DNA of 64,000 nucleotides from Microbacterium ginsengiterrae (GCF_014205075.1 NZ_JACHMU010000001.1:2480001-2544000), one strand, 5' to 3'. Shown: positions 1 to 8,556, counted from the first letter of the stretch. Numbers and translations are program-made. The notes: a model not told the origin generated them from the sequence alone.

Positions 1-1172
1 CGCAGGAACGGGGAGTGCCACTCCGGGTTGCCGGCGGGACCGGCGGAGAAGAGCGGCTCGTCGAAGGCGAGCTCGTCGACCTGCCCGTTGCGCGGGTCGA
101 GCAGGCCGACCCGCTCGAGACCCTCGCTGCGGTAGCCGACGACGGTGACGTCCCGGAAGCAGTCCACCCCGAGGATGCGCCGCCCCGGCTCGTGGGCCAT
201 GACGACCGTTCGCTCTCCCTGCGGGTCGGATGCCGCGACCGAGACGAGCTCGAAGTCGAGGGCGCCGGCGTTGTGGAGGATGAGCAGCCGGTCCTCGCCG
301 TCGACCACGGTGTGGTCGATCTCGTACTCGACGCCCTCCGCCCGCGGCCAGACGAGCTGCGGTTCGGCCGTGATGTCGCCCCGCAGGTCCACGAGGTATT
401 CCTCGCTCGTAACGCTCGAACCGACGCCGATGACGAGGTAACGGCGGCTGCGGGTGATCCCGGCACCGAGCCAGAACCGCTCGTCGGGCTCGTGGAAGAG
501 CTTCACATCCTCGGCGACCGGCGTTCCGAGCCGGTGCAGCCACAGCGTGTCGGGGCGCCAGGCCTCATCGCGGGTCGTGTAGATGATCGCCGAGCCGTCC
601 GGGGTGAAGAACCCGCCGCCGGTCTTCGGGATCTCATCGGCGAGGACCTCCCCGGTGGCGAGGTCGCGCACGCGGATCGTGTAGAGCTCGTCACCCTCGG
701 TGTCGGGAGCCCAGAGCAGACGGGTGGCATCGTCCGACACGTCGAAGGAGCCCAGCGAGAAGAACTCGTGGCCCTCCGCCTCGACGTTGCCGTCCAGCAG
801 GATCTCCTCGCCGGGCACCGGTACGCCGGGCTCGAGGGTCGGAGGGGTCCAATCGCCGGGCTCAGCGGCAGCGCGGCAGTGGATGCCGTACTGCGCGCCC
901 TCCTCGCTGCGGCTGTAGTACCACCAGTCGCCGCGACGCGTGGGCACCGACAGGTCGGTCTCCTGCACGCGCCCCTTGATCTCCTGGAAGATCTGCTCCC
1001 GCAGCCCCTCGAGGTGCGCCGTCGCCTCATCGGTGTACGCGTTCTCCGCTTCCAGGTGCGCGATCACCTCGGGGGAGTCCTTCTCACGCAACCACTCATA
1101 CGGATCGTCGAACGAGTCGCCGTGGTGCGTGCGGACGTGTGAGCGGCGGGGGGCGATGGGGGCGTTGGTCAC
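1..1172 (-). CDS. ptrB: Oligopeptidase B-like S9 peptidase, C-terminus cut by window edge
   Basis: Serine oligopeptidase of family S9A, expected to cleave short peptides after basic residues in the cytoplasm. The frame runs from a GTG at 1172 to the window edge, giving 390 residues. The DPYEWLRE motif at residues 23-30 and the long run of short beta-strand repeats after it match the N-terminal propeller of the family. The alpha/beta-hydrolase domain with the Ser-Asp-His triad lies outside the window, so catalytic competence cannot be judged. The GTG is preferred because a TACCGT -10 element ends 6 bases before it. It is divergent from pit. Membership of S9 is strong; the oligopeptidase B subtype is inferred from the N-terminal motif. 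Confidence 0.8.
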   Translation of the reverse strand, partial: MTNAPIAPRRSHVRTHHGDSFDDPYEWLREKDSPEVIAHLEAENAYTDEATAHLEGLREQIFQEIKGRVQETDLSVPTRRGDWWYYSRSEEGAQYGIHCRAAAEPGDWTPPTLEPGVPVPGEEILLDGNVEAEGHEFFSLGSFDVSDDATRLLWAPDTEGDELYTIRVRDLATGEVLADEIPKTGGGFFTPDGSAIIYTTRDEAWRPDTLWLHRLGTPVAEDVKLFHEPDERFWLGAGITRSRRYLVIGVGSSVTSEEYLVDLRGDITAEPQLVWPRAEGVEYEIDHTVVDGEDRLLILHNAGALDFELVSVAASDPQGERTVVMAHEPGRRILGVDCFRDVTVVGYRSEGLERVGLLDPRNGQVDELAFDEPLFSAGPAGNPEWHSPFL

Positions 1173-1178
1173 GGTTCC

Positions 1179-1184
1179 ACGGTA
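1179..1184 (-). promoter_or_regulatory. -10 element of a leaderless promoter (ptrB)
   Basis: TACCGT on the minus strand, 6 bases before the GTG start at 1172, with no Shine-Dalgarno sequence between. Confidence 0.5.
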
Positions 1185-1257
1185 GTCCGTGTCGAGTTGA
1201 CCGGCGTTGAGGACGGTGCGAGGATTGTCTGGGCCGGTTAACGGATCTGATACCCAC

Positions 1258-1276
1258 GGTGAACTCTTCGTTCACC
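1258..1276. promoter_or_regulatory. GGTGAAC/GTTCACC inverted repeat, possible PhoP-type site
   Basis: Perfect 7-base arms GGTGAAC (1258-1264) and GTTCACC (1270-1276) flank a 5-base spacer in the gap between ptrB and pit, about 50 bases before the pit start. GTTCACC equals the conserved core of the PHO box bound by PhoP in Streptomyces, where units usually occur as direct 11-base repeats. A weak GATCAC follows 12 bases after GTTCAC. The arrangement here is inverted, so binding by PhoP is an inference. Confidence 0.4.
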
Positions 1277-1325
1277 ACGCCGATCACGTCGGCACATTCC
1301 TGCTTCGTCGACCTGAAAGCGAACG

Positions 1326-2780
1326 GTGGAAACCGCAGCCCTCATAGTCGTGCTCGTCATCGCACTGGCGCTCTTCTTCGATTTCACCAACGGCTTCCAC
1401 GACACGGCCAATGCGATGGCGACCCCCATCGCCACCGGCGCCCTGAAGCCGAAGACCGCCGTGCTGCTGGCGGCCGTGCTCAACCTCGTCGGCGCGTTCC
1501 TGTCGACGGAGGTCGCCAAGACGGTCTCCGGCGGCATCGTCAACGAGCAGGACATCTCGCATGCTCTGCTTCCGTCACTGATCTTCGCCGGCCTGGTCGG
1601 CGCGATCACGTGGAACATGCTGACCTGGTTCCTCGGCCTCCCCTCGAGCTCGTCGCACGCCCTCTTCGGCGGCCTGATCGGCGCGACTCTGGTGGGCGTC
1701 GGCGTGGCAGGCATCAACTTCGGCGTCGTGCTCTCCAAGGTCATCCTTCCGGCCCTCATCGCTCCGCTCACCGCCGGCATCATCGCCTTCGCAGCGACGA
1801 AGATCGCGTACGGCATCACGCGCCGCTACGACGGCAAGCCGGACGGCCGCTCCGGATTCCGGCTCGGCCAGATCTTCACCTCGTCGATGGTCGCGCTCGC
1901 GCACGGCACCAATGACGCCCAGAAGACCATGGGTGTCATCACGCTCGCTCTCATCACCGTCGGGTGGCAGTCGGGCGCGCATCACGAGCCGCAGCTGTGG
2001 GTCATCGTGTCGTGCGCCGTCACGATCGCACTGGGAACGTACCTCGGCGGCTGGCGCATCATCCGCACGCTCGGCAAGGGCCTCACCGAGGTCAAGCCTG
2101 CGCAGGGCTTCGCTGCGGAGAGCTCGACGGCCGCGACGATCCTCGCCTCCAGCGCGCTGGGATTCGCCCTGTCGACCACGCAGGTCGCATCAGGATCGGT
2201 GATCGGCTCCGGCCTGGGCCGCCGCGGAGCACAGGTGCGTTGGCGCACAGCCGGCCGCATCGCGCTCGGCTGGCTCCTCACTCTCCCCGCCGCAGCCGCA
2301 GTGGGGGCGCTGGCCGCGCTCCTCGTCGTCTGGCTGGACGTCGTCGGCGTCATCATCGGTGCGGTCGTCGCGGTCGGGATCATCCTGAGCCTGTTCCTGC
2401 GCTCCCGCCGCAACGCGGTCACCTCCGCCAACGCGATGAGCGATGTCGCCGATTCCGGGCATGCCGTCGAGCAGCCCGAGAAGCCCGGTCCCACCCGCCG
2501 ACAGACCAGGATCGAACTGGTGCGCGCCCTCGAGAAGGCGGACCGGAAGGCGGAGGAGGCCGAGAAGGCCGCCAAGCGCGCCCGCAAGCTGAAGAAGAAG
2601 GGCGGCTCGGAGTCCGAGATCAAGGCCGCACGCAAGGCCGCGGAGAAGGCGGCCAAGAAGCTCGCCGAGGCGCAGAGTGCCGCGCGCGAGTGGGAGGCGC
2701 TCAGCGAGAGCCGCCGCGCACGCGCCGAGCGCGCCGAGTGGGAACTGTCGCACAGCGATGAGCAGGAGGCGCAGCGATGA
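1326..2780 (+). CDS. pit: Inorganic phosphate transporter, PiT family
   Basis: Proton- or metal-phosphate symporter of the inner membrane. The two inverted halves each carry the family signature, GFHDTAN at residues 23-29 and GTNDAQK at 194-200, within a hydrophobic protein of about 10 membrane segments. After the last segment (about residue 355) there is an unusually long hydrophilic tail of some 120 residues rich in Lys, Ala, Glu and Arg, predicted to form a coiled coil at about 395-480. The GTG at 1326 is the only good start near the first helix but has no clear ribosome site. The stop overlaps the start of the next gene (ATGA at 2777), so the two are probably translated together. A GTTCACC palindrome upstream suggests phosphate control. 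Confidence 0.9.
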   Translation: METAALIVVLVIALALFFDFTNGFHDTANAMATPIATGALKPKTAVLLAAVLNLVGAFLSTEVAKTVSGGIVNEQDISHALLPSLIFAGLVGAITWNMLTWFLGLPSSSSHALFGGLIGATLVGVGVAGINFGVVLSKVILPALIAPLTAGIIAFAATKIAYGITRRYDGKPDGRSGFRLGQIFTSSMVALAHGTNDAQKTMGVITLALITVGWQSGAHHEPQLWVIVSCAVTIALGTYLGGWRIIRTLGKGLTEVKPAQGFAAESSTAATILASSALGFALSTTQVASGSVIGSGLGRRGAQVRWRTAGRIALGWLLTLPAAAAVGALAALLVVWLDVVGVIIGAVVAVGIILSLFLRSRRNAVTSANAMSDVADSGHAVEQPEKPGPTRRQTRIELVRALEKADRKAEEAEKAAKRARKLKKKGGSESEIKAARKAAEKAAKKLAEAQSAAREWEALSESRRARAERAEWELSHSDEQEAQR

Positions 2781-3112
2781 GCATCGAGATCGACTGGTCG
2801 GCGTTCGTCAGTGTCTTCATCGCCGCATTGATCGGCGCCGTCGCCATCGTGTCCTTCTACGCCACGGGGCTGCGACTGCTCGTCCGTGCCGGCCGGATCC
2901 CCGTCGTGTCTCCCGCCGAGTTCACCGACGCGATCACGATCCTCTCCGAGAAGGAGATCAAGCGCGCCGAGAAGCACGCCGCGAAGGCCGCGACGAAGAG
3001 CCCGTTGTCCGAGGGGCAGAAGAAGATCGCCCTCCTCGGCGCATACGGCTGCTTCGCGCTGTGCGGCGCCGCGGTGCTCGCCGGGGTCCTGCTGATCGTC
3101 TTCAACCACTGA
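2777..3112 (+). CDS. Small two-helix membrane protein coupled to pit
   Basis: Unrecognised 111-residue protein. Hydrophobic segments at about residues 9-32 and 85-108 frame a cytoplasmic or periplasmic loop with a Lys/Ala/Glu-rich stretch (residues about 55-75). It starts 4 bases inside the pit gene and nothing else lies in the operon, so it is probably an accessory or stabilising subunit of the transporter; its charged loop could pair with the coiled-coil tail of Pit. No enzyme motif is visible. A hairpin follows the stop codon directly. Confidence 0.75.
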   Translation: MSIEIDWSAFVSVFIAALIGAVAIVSFYATGLRLLVRAGRIPVVSPAEFTDAITILSEKEIKRAEKHAAKAATKSPLSEGQKKIALLGAYGCFALCGAAVLAGVLLIVFNH

Positions 3113-3119
3113 GCACCTG

Positions 3120-3140
3120 CTCCCGGGTGGTTCCCGGGAG
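3120..3140 (+). terminator. Hairpin after the pit operon
   Basis: CTCCCGGG and CCCGGGAG arms (8 pairs) with a 5-base loop start 7 bases after the stop codon. There is no U tract. Confidence 0.5.
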
Positions 3141-3147
3141 GTGGACG

Positions 3148-3153
3148 TAGGAT
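3148..3153 (+). promoter_or_regulatory. Possible -10 element for aspA
   Basis: TAGGAT 49 bases before the aspA start; would give a leader of about 40 bases carrying the AAGGAAG ribosome site at 3191-3197. No convincing -35 is visible. Confidence 0.3.
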
Positions 3154-3201
3154 GGAGTCACCCCCGAGATCCTGATCCGTCACCACCCACAAGGAAGTGT
3201 C

Positions 3202-4662
3202 ATGGCATCTGCCGCGCCCTCGTCCACTCGCACCGAGACCGATTCGCTCGGAAGCATGGAGATCCCCGCCGACGCGTATTGGGGCATCCACACCGCCCGC
3301 GCCGACGCGAACTTCCCGATCACCAAGCGACCCATCTCGGTGTATCCGGACCTCGTCAGAGGGCTCGCGATGGTCAAGCAGGCGAGCGCCCGTGCGAACA
3401 AGGAGATCGGGGCCCTCGACCCGCAGCGCGCCGACCTCATCGATGCCGCAGCGCAGCGCGTCATCGACGGCGAGTTCCACGATCAGTTCACGGTCGGTGT
3501 CATCCAGGGCGGTGCCGGGACCTCGACGAACATGAACGCGAACGAGGTCATCACCAACATCGCGCTCGAGATGGCCGGGCGTGAGAAGGGCGACTACGCG
3601 TTCCTCTCACCGATCGATCACACGAACCGCAGCCAGTCCACCAACGACGTCTACCCGACGGCGATCAAGATCGGGCTGTCGCTGACACTGCGGTCCCTGC
3701 TGGACGAACTCGATCTGCTGCGCCGCTCCTTCCTCAGCAAGGCCGTGGAGTTCCATGACGTGTTGAAGGTGGGACGCACGCAGCTGCAGGATGCCGTCCC
3801 GATGACGCTCGGGCAGGAGTTCCACGGGTTCGCCACCACGCTCGGTGAGGATCACGCCAGGCTCACGGAGAACGCCTCGCTCATGTTCGAGATCAACATG
3901 GGCGCCACGGCGATCGGCACCGGCATCACGACGCACGCGGACTACGGCCGCGCCGTCCTCGCGCATCTGCGTGAGATCTCCGGACTCGACCTTGAGACCG
4001 CGACGGACCTCGTGGAGTCGACGAGCGACACCGGCGCCTTCATGTCCTTCTCGTCGTCCCTCAAGCGCAACGCGATCAAGCTCTCGAAGATCTGCAACGA
4101 CCTTCGTCTGCTCGCGTCCGGACCTCAGGCGGGGCTCGGCGAGATCAACCTTCCGGCGAAGCAGGCCGGCTCCAGCATCATGCCCGGCAAGGTGAACCCC
4201 GTCATCCCCGAGGTCGTGAACCAGGTCGCGTTCGCCGTCGTCGGTGCCGACATGACCGTCACGATGGCCGTGGAGGGCGGGCAGCTGCAGCTGAACGCCT
4301 TCGAGCCGGTGATCGCGCACTCGATCTTCCAGTCGATCACGTGGATGCGTCAGGCGATGTGGACGCTGCGCGTCAACTGCGTCGACGGGATCACCGCCAA
4401 CGAGGACCGCCTTGGCGCGATGGTGGGCGCCTCGGTGGGTGTCATCACCGCGCTCACCCCGTTCATCGGTTACGCGGCGGCGGCGGCCCTCGCGAAGACC
4501 GCGCTGCTGACCAACCGCAACGTCGCCGATCTCGTGGTCGAGGCCGACCTGATGTCTCGCGAAGAGGTCGACAAGCAGCTCTCCCCGGCACGTCTTTCCG
4601 GCCTCGAGGCCGTCACGGCGGCGGTCAACATCATCCCGCCGGAGGACATGATCCAGATCTGA
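3202..4662 (+). CDS. aspA: Aspartate ammonia-lyase (aspartase)
   Basis: Converts L-aspartate to fumarate and ammonia in the cytoplasm, as a homotetramer of the aspartase/fumarase superfamily. The superfamily loop GSSIMPGKVNP is at about residues 323-333 and is followed by VIPEVVNQ, the aspartase form; fumarases have a different sequence after NP. The TNRSQSTNDVYPTA block is also typical. The length of 486 residues is slightly above the usual 470. The start is fixed by AAGGAAG 5 bases before ATG 3202. The gene stands alone, ended by a strong hairpin shared with the convergent gene. Together with the glutaminase at 53887 it indicates use of amino acids as nitrogen and carbon sources. Confidence 0.92.
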   Translation: MASAAPSSTRTETDSLGSMEIPADAYWGIHTARADANFPITKRPISVYPDLVRGLAMVKQASARANKEIGALDPQRADLIDAAAQRVIDGEFHDQFTVGVIQGGAGTSTNMNANEVITNIALEMAGREKGDYAFLSPIDHTNRSQSTNDVYPTAIKIGLSLTLRSLLDELDLLRRSFLSKAVEFHDVLKVGRTQLQDAVPMTLGQEFHGFATTLGEDHARLTENASLMFEINMGATAIGTGITTHADYGRAVLAHLREISGLDLETATDLVESTSDTGAFMSFSSSLKRNAIKLSKICNDLRLLASGPQAGLGEINLPAKQAGSSIMPGKVNPVIPEVVNQVAFAVVGADMTVTMAVEGGQLQLNAFEPVIAHSIFQSITWMRQAMWTLRVNCVDGITANEDRLGAMVGASVGVITALTPFIGYAAAAALAKTALLTNRNVADLVVEADLMSREEVDKQLSPARLSGLEAVTAAVNIIPPEDMIQI

Positions 4663-4666
4663 ACGC

Positions 4667-4700
4667 GTGAGGCGGTGCGGAGATCTCCGCGCCGCCTCAC
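4667..4700. terminator. Bidirectional hairpin between aspA and the FAH-family gene
   Basis: A 15-pair stem (one G-U pair) closed by a GATC loop lies between the convergent stops at 4662 and 4718. No U tract on either side. Confidence 0.7.
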
Positions 4701-4717
4701 TCGTCCATGCCCGCCGA

Positions 4718-5587
4718 TCAGTCGTGGATGCGGCAGTGCGTGGTCAGCTCGCCGATGCCGTCGATTCCGACAGTCACGGTGGAGCGATCGCGCAGGAAGA
4801 TCTGAGGATCGCGCGAATACCCGGCACCGCCGGGGCTCCCCGTCGAGATGAGCGTTCCCGGCTGCAGGGTGACGGACTGCGACAGGTGCGCGATGAGGGT
4901 CGACACCGACCTCACCATCTGACCGGTGCTGGCATCCTGGACGGTCTGCCCGTCGACGACGGTCCAGATGTGCAGATCCTGCGGGTCGGGGATCTCATCT
5001 GCCGTCACGGCGAACGGGCCGGTCGGCGTGAACCCGTCGAACGACTTGCAGCGGGACCACTGCGCCTCGGCGAACTGGATGTCGCGGGCGGTGATGTCGT
5101 TGACCACCGTGTATCCCCAGACATGGTCGAGAGCGTCCTGGGCTGCCACATCCTTCGCCGGGGTGCCGATGAGGACCCCGAGCTCCGCCTCGTAGTCGAC
5201 GGACTCGCTGAGCGAGCGTGGCCACTCGGTCACGGCATCGTGTCCGGTGAGGGAGTTCGGCCAGAGCGTGAACACGGTCGGAGCGGTGTCGGTCTTCAGA
5301 CCCAGCTCGCTGGAATGCGCGGCGTAGTTCAAGCCGATCGCGATGACGATGGGCGGGTCGAGCACGGCGGAGGCGAAGCCGAAGCCGTCGAGCGGATGCC
5401 GCGGCGCATCTCCGTCTGCCAGCGCGGAGCGCAGGCTCTCGAGCGCGTCCTCTCCGCCCTCGATCAGCTCCTGCAACGTGGCGGGGGCGGGGGAGAGGAG
5501 ATCGGCGACGAGAACAGCGGCGGAATCCTCGATGACGGCGAGGTGGATGCCGGAGGAGTCGGAGCCGCGCAGATGAGCGAAACGCAT
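4718..5587 (-). CDS. Fumarylacetoacetate hydrolase family protein
   Basis: Member of the FAH fold family (acylpyruvases, 2-hydroxyhepta-2,4-diene-dioate isomerases, oxaloacetate tautomerases), cytoplasmic metal enzymes acting on 2-oxo/beta-diketo acids. The N-terminal 70 residues are the small cap domain. The catalytic part shows GLNYAAHSSE, the metal-binding acidic pair in YEAELGVLIG, and NDITARDIQF near the typical second motif. Length of 289 is normal for the family. ATG 5587 sits 6 bases after TAGCGT, giving a predicted leaderless transcript. There is no catabolic neighbour that would fix the substrate, so only the family is assigned. Confidence 0.85.
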   Translation of the reverse strand: MRFAHLRGSDSSGIHLAVIEDSAAVLVADLLSPAPATLQELIEGGEDALESLRSALADGDAPRHPLDGFGFASAVLDPPIVIAIGLNYAAHSSELGLKTDTAPTVFTLWPNSLTGHDAVTEWPRSLSESVDYEAELGVLIGTPAKDVAAQDALDHVWGYTVVNDITARDIQFAEAQWSRCKSFDGFTPTGPFAVTADEIPDPQDLHIWTVVDGQTVQDASTGQMVRSVSTLIAHLSQSVTLQPGTLISTGSPGGAGYSRDPQIFLRDRSTVTVGIDGIGELTTHCRIHD

Positions 5588-5593
5588 GCTTCT

Positions 5594-5599
5594 ACGCTA
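5594..5599 (-). promoter_or_regulatory. -10 element of a leaderless promoter
   Basis: TAGCGT, then AGAAGC and the ATG at 5587. No ribosome binding site. Confidence 0.5.
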
Positions 5600-5635
5600 C
5601 CGGTCGTCCTCCGCCGCCGGTGCATCGGCTACCTC

Positions 5636-5641
5636 TAGGCT
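5636..5641 (+). promoter_or_regulatory. -10 element of a leaderless promoter (PrsW protease)
   Basis: TAGGCT, then 6 bases, then ATG 5648. It lies back to back with the promoter at 5594-5599. Confidence 0.5.
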
Positions 5642-5647
5642 TTTGCT

Positions 5648-6892
5648 ATGACTTTCGGAGGACCCGCCGCGCCCCAGGACAGCCAGCCGTTCCACCGTCC
5701 GTCGGCGACGGGAGGGCACCCTGACCGCCCGGTGTACGCCTCCGCTCTCGCGCAACCGACGGTGTACGCCCCTCCGGCGCCGGTCGTCGCGACGCCAGGG
5801 CCGGCGCTTCCCGCACTGCCCGTGCCGGTCAGGAAGGGCCGGACGGTGTCCATCTGGCTGTTCGGCCTCCTCGGTTTCGTCCTCGTCGCGCTCGTCGGGT
5901 ACTTCGTCTGGGCGCTGGGTGCCGAGGCATCGGGCATCGGCCTCGTGATCGCCCTGGTTCCTCTTGCGATCGTGTTCCTCGGCGTGCGGCTCATCGACCG
6001 CTGGGAGCCGGAGCCCAAGACGCTCATCGCATTCGCGATCGCGTGGGGCGCCATCGCCGCCATCGGACTGACGCTGCTCGTCGACCTCGCCATCACCATG
6101 GTGATCGGGATGCGCAGCGACACGCTCAGCGCGGTCATTCAGGCGCCGATCATCGAGGAGATCGCCAAGGGACTCGGGGTCTATCTCATCTTCCTCATCG
6201 GCAGGCGCACCTTCGACGGCCCGGTCGACGGCATCGTGTACGGCGCGCTCGTCGGCGGAGGATTCGCCTTCACCGAGAACATCCAGTACTTCGCGATCAG
6301 CCTGATCGAAGGCGGTGGGACGCAGCTGACGGCGACCTTCATCATGCGCGGCCTCCTCTCGCCGTTCGCCCACGCGATGTTCACGGCGCTGACGGGCTTC
6401 GCCATGGGCCTGGCGGCTCGGCGCCACGCGTCCAAGAGCGCCGTGCTCGGGGCGGGGAGCATCGGCCTTGTCGGGGCGATGCTGCTGCACGGGTTCTGGA
6501 ACGGATCCGCCGTCTTCGCCGACTTCTTCGCGCTCTACATCACCCTGCAGGTCCCCCTGTTCATCGGTTTCATCCTCGCGATCGTGGCGCTCCGCCGCGA
6601 GGAGGCGCGTCTGACGAGGGAGCGTCTGGAGGAGTATGCCGTGGCGGGCTGGTTCACGCCGGAAGAGGTGGCGATGCTCGCCACTCCGGCCGGACGCAAG
6701 GTCGGGATGCGGTGGGCCGCGTCCCTCCGAGGCGACCGCAGACCGCTCATGAAGCAGTTCATCAGGGACGCCACAGCACTCGCGGCGGTCCGTCAGCGCA
6801 TCATCACCGGTCGGGACGTGCATGCGGCGGATGACGAGCGCGCCCTGCTCACGCGGTCCGGCGCGACACGCGCCGCGCTCCTGGCCTACTGA
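5648..6892 (+). CDS. PrsW-type intramembrane metalloprotease
   Basis: Membrane-embedded protease of the PrsW/CPBP-related superfamily. Residues 1-62 are a Pro/Ala-rich cytoplasmic tail without a signal peptide; about eight hydrophobic segments fill residues 68-320. The diagnostic EExxK is present as EEIAK with E170 and E171, followed by the FxxxE motif in FAFTENIQYF and a conserved His in LHGFWNG. In Bacillus PrsW cuts anti-sigma factor RsiW; no anti-sigma gene is visible here, so the substrate is unknown. The C-terminal 90 residues are soluble and basic. The family is clear; the target is not. Confidence 0.85.
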   Translation: MTFGGPAAPQDSQPFHRPSATGGHPDRPVYASALAQPTVYAPPAPVVATPGPALPALPVPVRKGRTVSIWLFGLLGFVLVALVGYFVWALGAEASGIGLVIALVPLAIVFLGVRLIDRWEPEPKTLIAFAIAWGAIAAIGLTLLVDLAITMVIGMRSDTLSAVIQAPIIEEIAKGLGVYLIFLIGRRTFDGPVDGIVYGALVGGGFAFTENIQYFAISLIEGGGTQLTATFIMRGLLSPFAHAMFTALTGFAMGLAARRHASKSAVLGAGSIGLVGAMLLHGFWNGSAVFADFFALYITLQVPLFIGFILAIVALRREEARLTRERLEEYAVAGWFTPEEVAMLATPAGRKVGMRWAASLRGDRRPLMKQFIRDATALAAVRQRIITGRDVHAADDERALLTRSGATRAALLAY

Positions 6893-6925
6893 GTCGTCGG
6901 TCCGCCCGGCATGCCGCCCGGCAAG

Positions 6926-6976
6926 ACTCAGCGCCCGGTGCTGCGGCGATGCCTGCGAGTCTCCCGGGCGCTGAGT
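6926..6976. terminator. Long inverted repeat between convergent genes
   Basis: Perfect 13-base arms ACTCAGCGCCCGG (6926-6938) and CCGGGCGCTGAGT (6964-6976) around a 25-base loop, in the 133-base gap between the stops at 6892 and 7026. A bidirectional terminator is likely, though the loop is unusually large. Confidence 0.5.
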
Positions 6977-7025
6977 TGGTCTACAGACAGGATGCGCCTG
7001 CACGCTCGTCGTGTCAAGACCCCGG

Positions 7026-7730
7026 TCAGCTCTCCTCGACGATGACGTCGAGCGCGACCGTGTCGCAGGCGATGCGCGGCAGGTCGGCCAGCCGGCCACC
7101 GCGAACCGTGTCTCCGGTGGCGCATCGCGGATCCGTGGAGACGACGACGCGCCCGACGCCGTTGGTGAGGGTGACCTGGTGACCGAGTGCCGCGAAGCGC
7201 GGGGTCAGCTCGCGTTCGACCTCTGAGACGAGCAGATCGAGACCTGCGACACCGACGAAGCGGCCGCCGACGAGTGCGGGCACCGCGATCGTGATGGTGT
7301 ACTCGTCGCTGCAGAGATAATCCACGTAAGGGCCTGCCACGTGCGGCTCACCGGTGGACATGGGGATCCGATACCACTCGAGCTCGCGGTAGTCGATGTT
7401 CTCCTTGTTCACCGACTGCGATGCGAGAACGAGCTGCCTGCGATCGGCACCCTGCCACCAGGCCAGATGACTGCGCGCGTCGGCCAGCAGATCGATGGCA
7501 GCGATGAACCCGGCGCCGTACACGGGGGCGTCCGGCAGATCGAGCGTGCGCAGGGCGTGCGGTTCGATCATCGGGTCCAGTCGCGCCCTCGTCAGGGGCC
7601 CGGCGGCCTCGGCTTCTCCGATGAGTCGGGCGACGGGGCCGACCCACTCGAGCAGCGTGCGGATCGGGCCGCCGAAGTAATCGCGCACGATCGCGGCTGC
7701 CTGTTCGACGGCGGTGGTCGTGGTCGTCAT
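7026..7730 (-). CDS. Cytoplasmic cache-domain protein beside a polyamine-type transporter
   Basis: A 234-residue protein with no signal peptide or membrane helix. The region from about residue 95 to 175 reads like a cache small-molecule-binding domain: ELEWYRIPMSTGEPHVAGPYVDY, then a conserved TI(A)VP strand and GRFVGVAGLDLL, the usual closing strand. Cache domains normally sit outside the membrane on chemoreceptors and kinases; a free soluble one beside a GntR regulator suggests a sensor or a substrate-binding helper for the adjacent importer. Translation starts at ATG 7730 behind an AGGAGG site. The gene lies just downstream of the regulator (25 bases) and is probably transcribed with it. 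Function is inferred from context only. Confidence 0.7.
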   Translation of the reverse strand: MTTTTTAVEQAAAIVRDYFGGPIRTLLEWVGPVARLIGEAEAAGPLTRARLDPMIEPHALRTLDLPDAPVYGAGFIAAIDLLADARSHLAWWQGADRRQLVLASQSVNKENIDYRELEWYRIPMSTGEPHVAGPYVDYLCSDEYTITIAVPALVGGRFVGVAGLDLLVSEVERELTPRFAALGHQVTLTNGVGRVVVSTDPRCATGDTVRGGRLADLPRIACDTVALDVIVEES

Positions 7731-7755
7731 CGTGTCCTCCTCGACATGTGTCGCC

Positions 7756-8550
7756 TCAGTTGCTCTCGGTCTGCAGTTGGATCAGGGCATCGACGACCTC
7801 GGCCACCATGACCTCCGTGCGTCGGACGGCCTCATCGGGGTCCTCCGCCTCGACGGCGTCGATCACGCGCGTGAGGTGGTCGGCCTGAGCACGCCGTTTG
7901 TCGTCGTCGTCTCCCACCAGCCGCAAATAGGGGGAGAGTTCAGCCTGCAGGCGCATCTGCTCCCGTGTCAGCCTGGCCGACTGGCTGAGGGCGACGAGTT
8001 CGATCTGCACGTCATCCAGCAGGCGGCGCTGCTGCTCCGCATCCAGCTCGTCGAGGCGCTCCATACGACGTCGCACGAGCTGGGCCTCCGAGGGGTCGGC
8101 GCGACGAGCGGCCAGCCGGACGCACGCGCCGGTGATGGCGGCGTAGTGCGCTCCGAGGTCGCGCAGGGCGAGACGCGACGAGCGTCGGAGCGCGTCGCGC
8201 GCGAAGGCCAGCGGGTCGGCGTTCTCGGCGACGAAGCTTCCGCCGTTGCGTCCGCGGCGGGTGACGACGAGTCCGCGTCCTCGCACGGCGAGGAGGGCCT
8301 CGCGCACCGTGACGGGTGCGACGCCGAGGCTGCGGGCGAGGTCGGCCTCCGACGGCAGCCGCTCACCGGCGACGAGATGTCCGCGGGTGATCGCGTCGAC
8401 GAGCCGGTGCTCGACGAGTTCTGCTCGCCCCTCGTCGCCGATCGGTTGGAACATCGCGCCGTGCAGGCGGTGCGGCCGCTGCCGCTCCGCCCGTCCGCGT
8501 GTCGGCGTCACATCACGCAGCAGCTCAGCCGACGACGTGGGGGAGTCCAT
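7756..8550 (-). CDS. GntR-family regulator with FCD ligand domain
   Basis: Transcription factor of the FadR subgroup, 264 residues from ATG 8550. The N-terminal winged helix shows the family pattern GERLPSEADLARSLGVAPVTVREAL; the following all-helical domain (about residues 100-250) is the FCD effector domain, which usually binds organic acids through metal-held His/Asp residues. It is divergent from the ABC importer operon and followed by the cache gene, so it most probably represses both until the transported substrate is present. A GTG at 8565 gives a 5-residue longer form, but GATAAT lies 6 bases before ATG 8550, favouring the shorter one. A candidate operator lies at 8591-8606. Confidence 0.85.
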   Translation of the reverse strand: MDSPTSSAELLRDVTPTRGRAERQRPHRLHGAMFQPIGDEGRAELVEHRLVDAITRGHLVAGERLPSEADLARSLGVAPVTVREALLAVRGRGLVVTRRGRNGGSFVAENADPLAFARDALRRSSRLALRDLGAHYAAITGACVRLAARRADPSEAQLVRRRMERLDELDAEQQRRLLDDVQIELVALSQSARLTREQMRLQAELSPYLRLVGDDDDKRRAQADHLTRVIDAVEAEDPDEAVRRTEVMVAEVVDALIQLQTESN

Positions 8551-8556
8551 GAGCCG

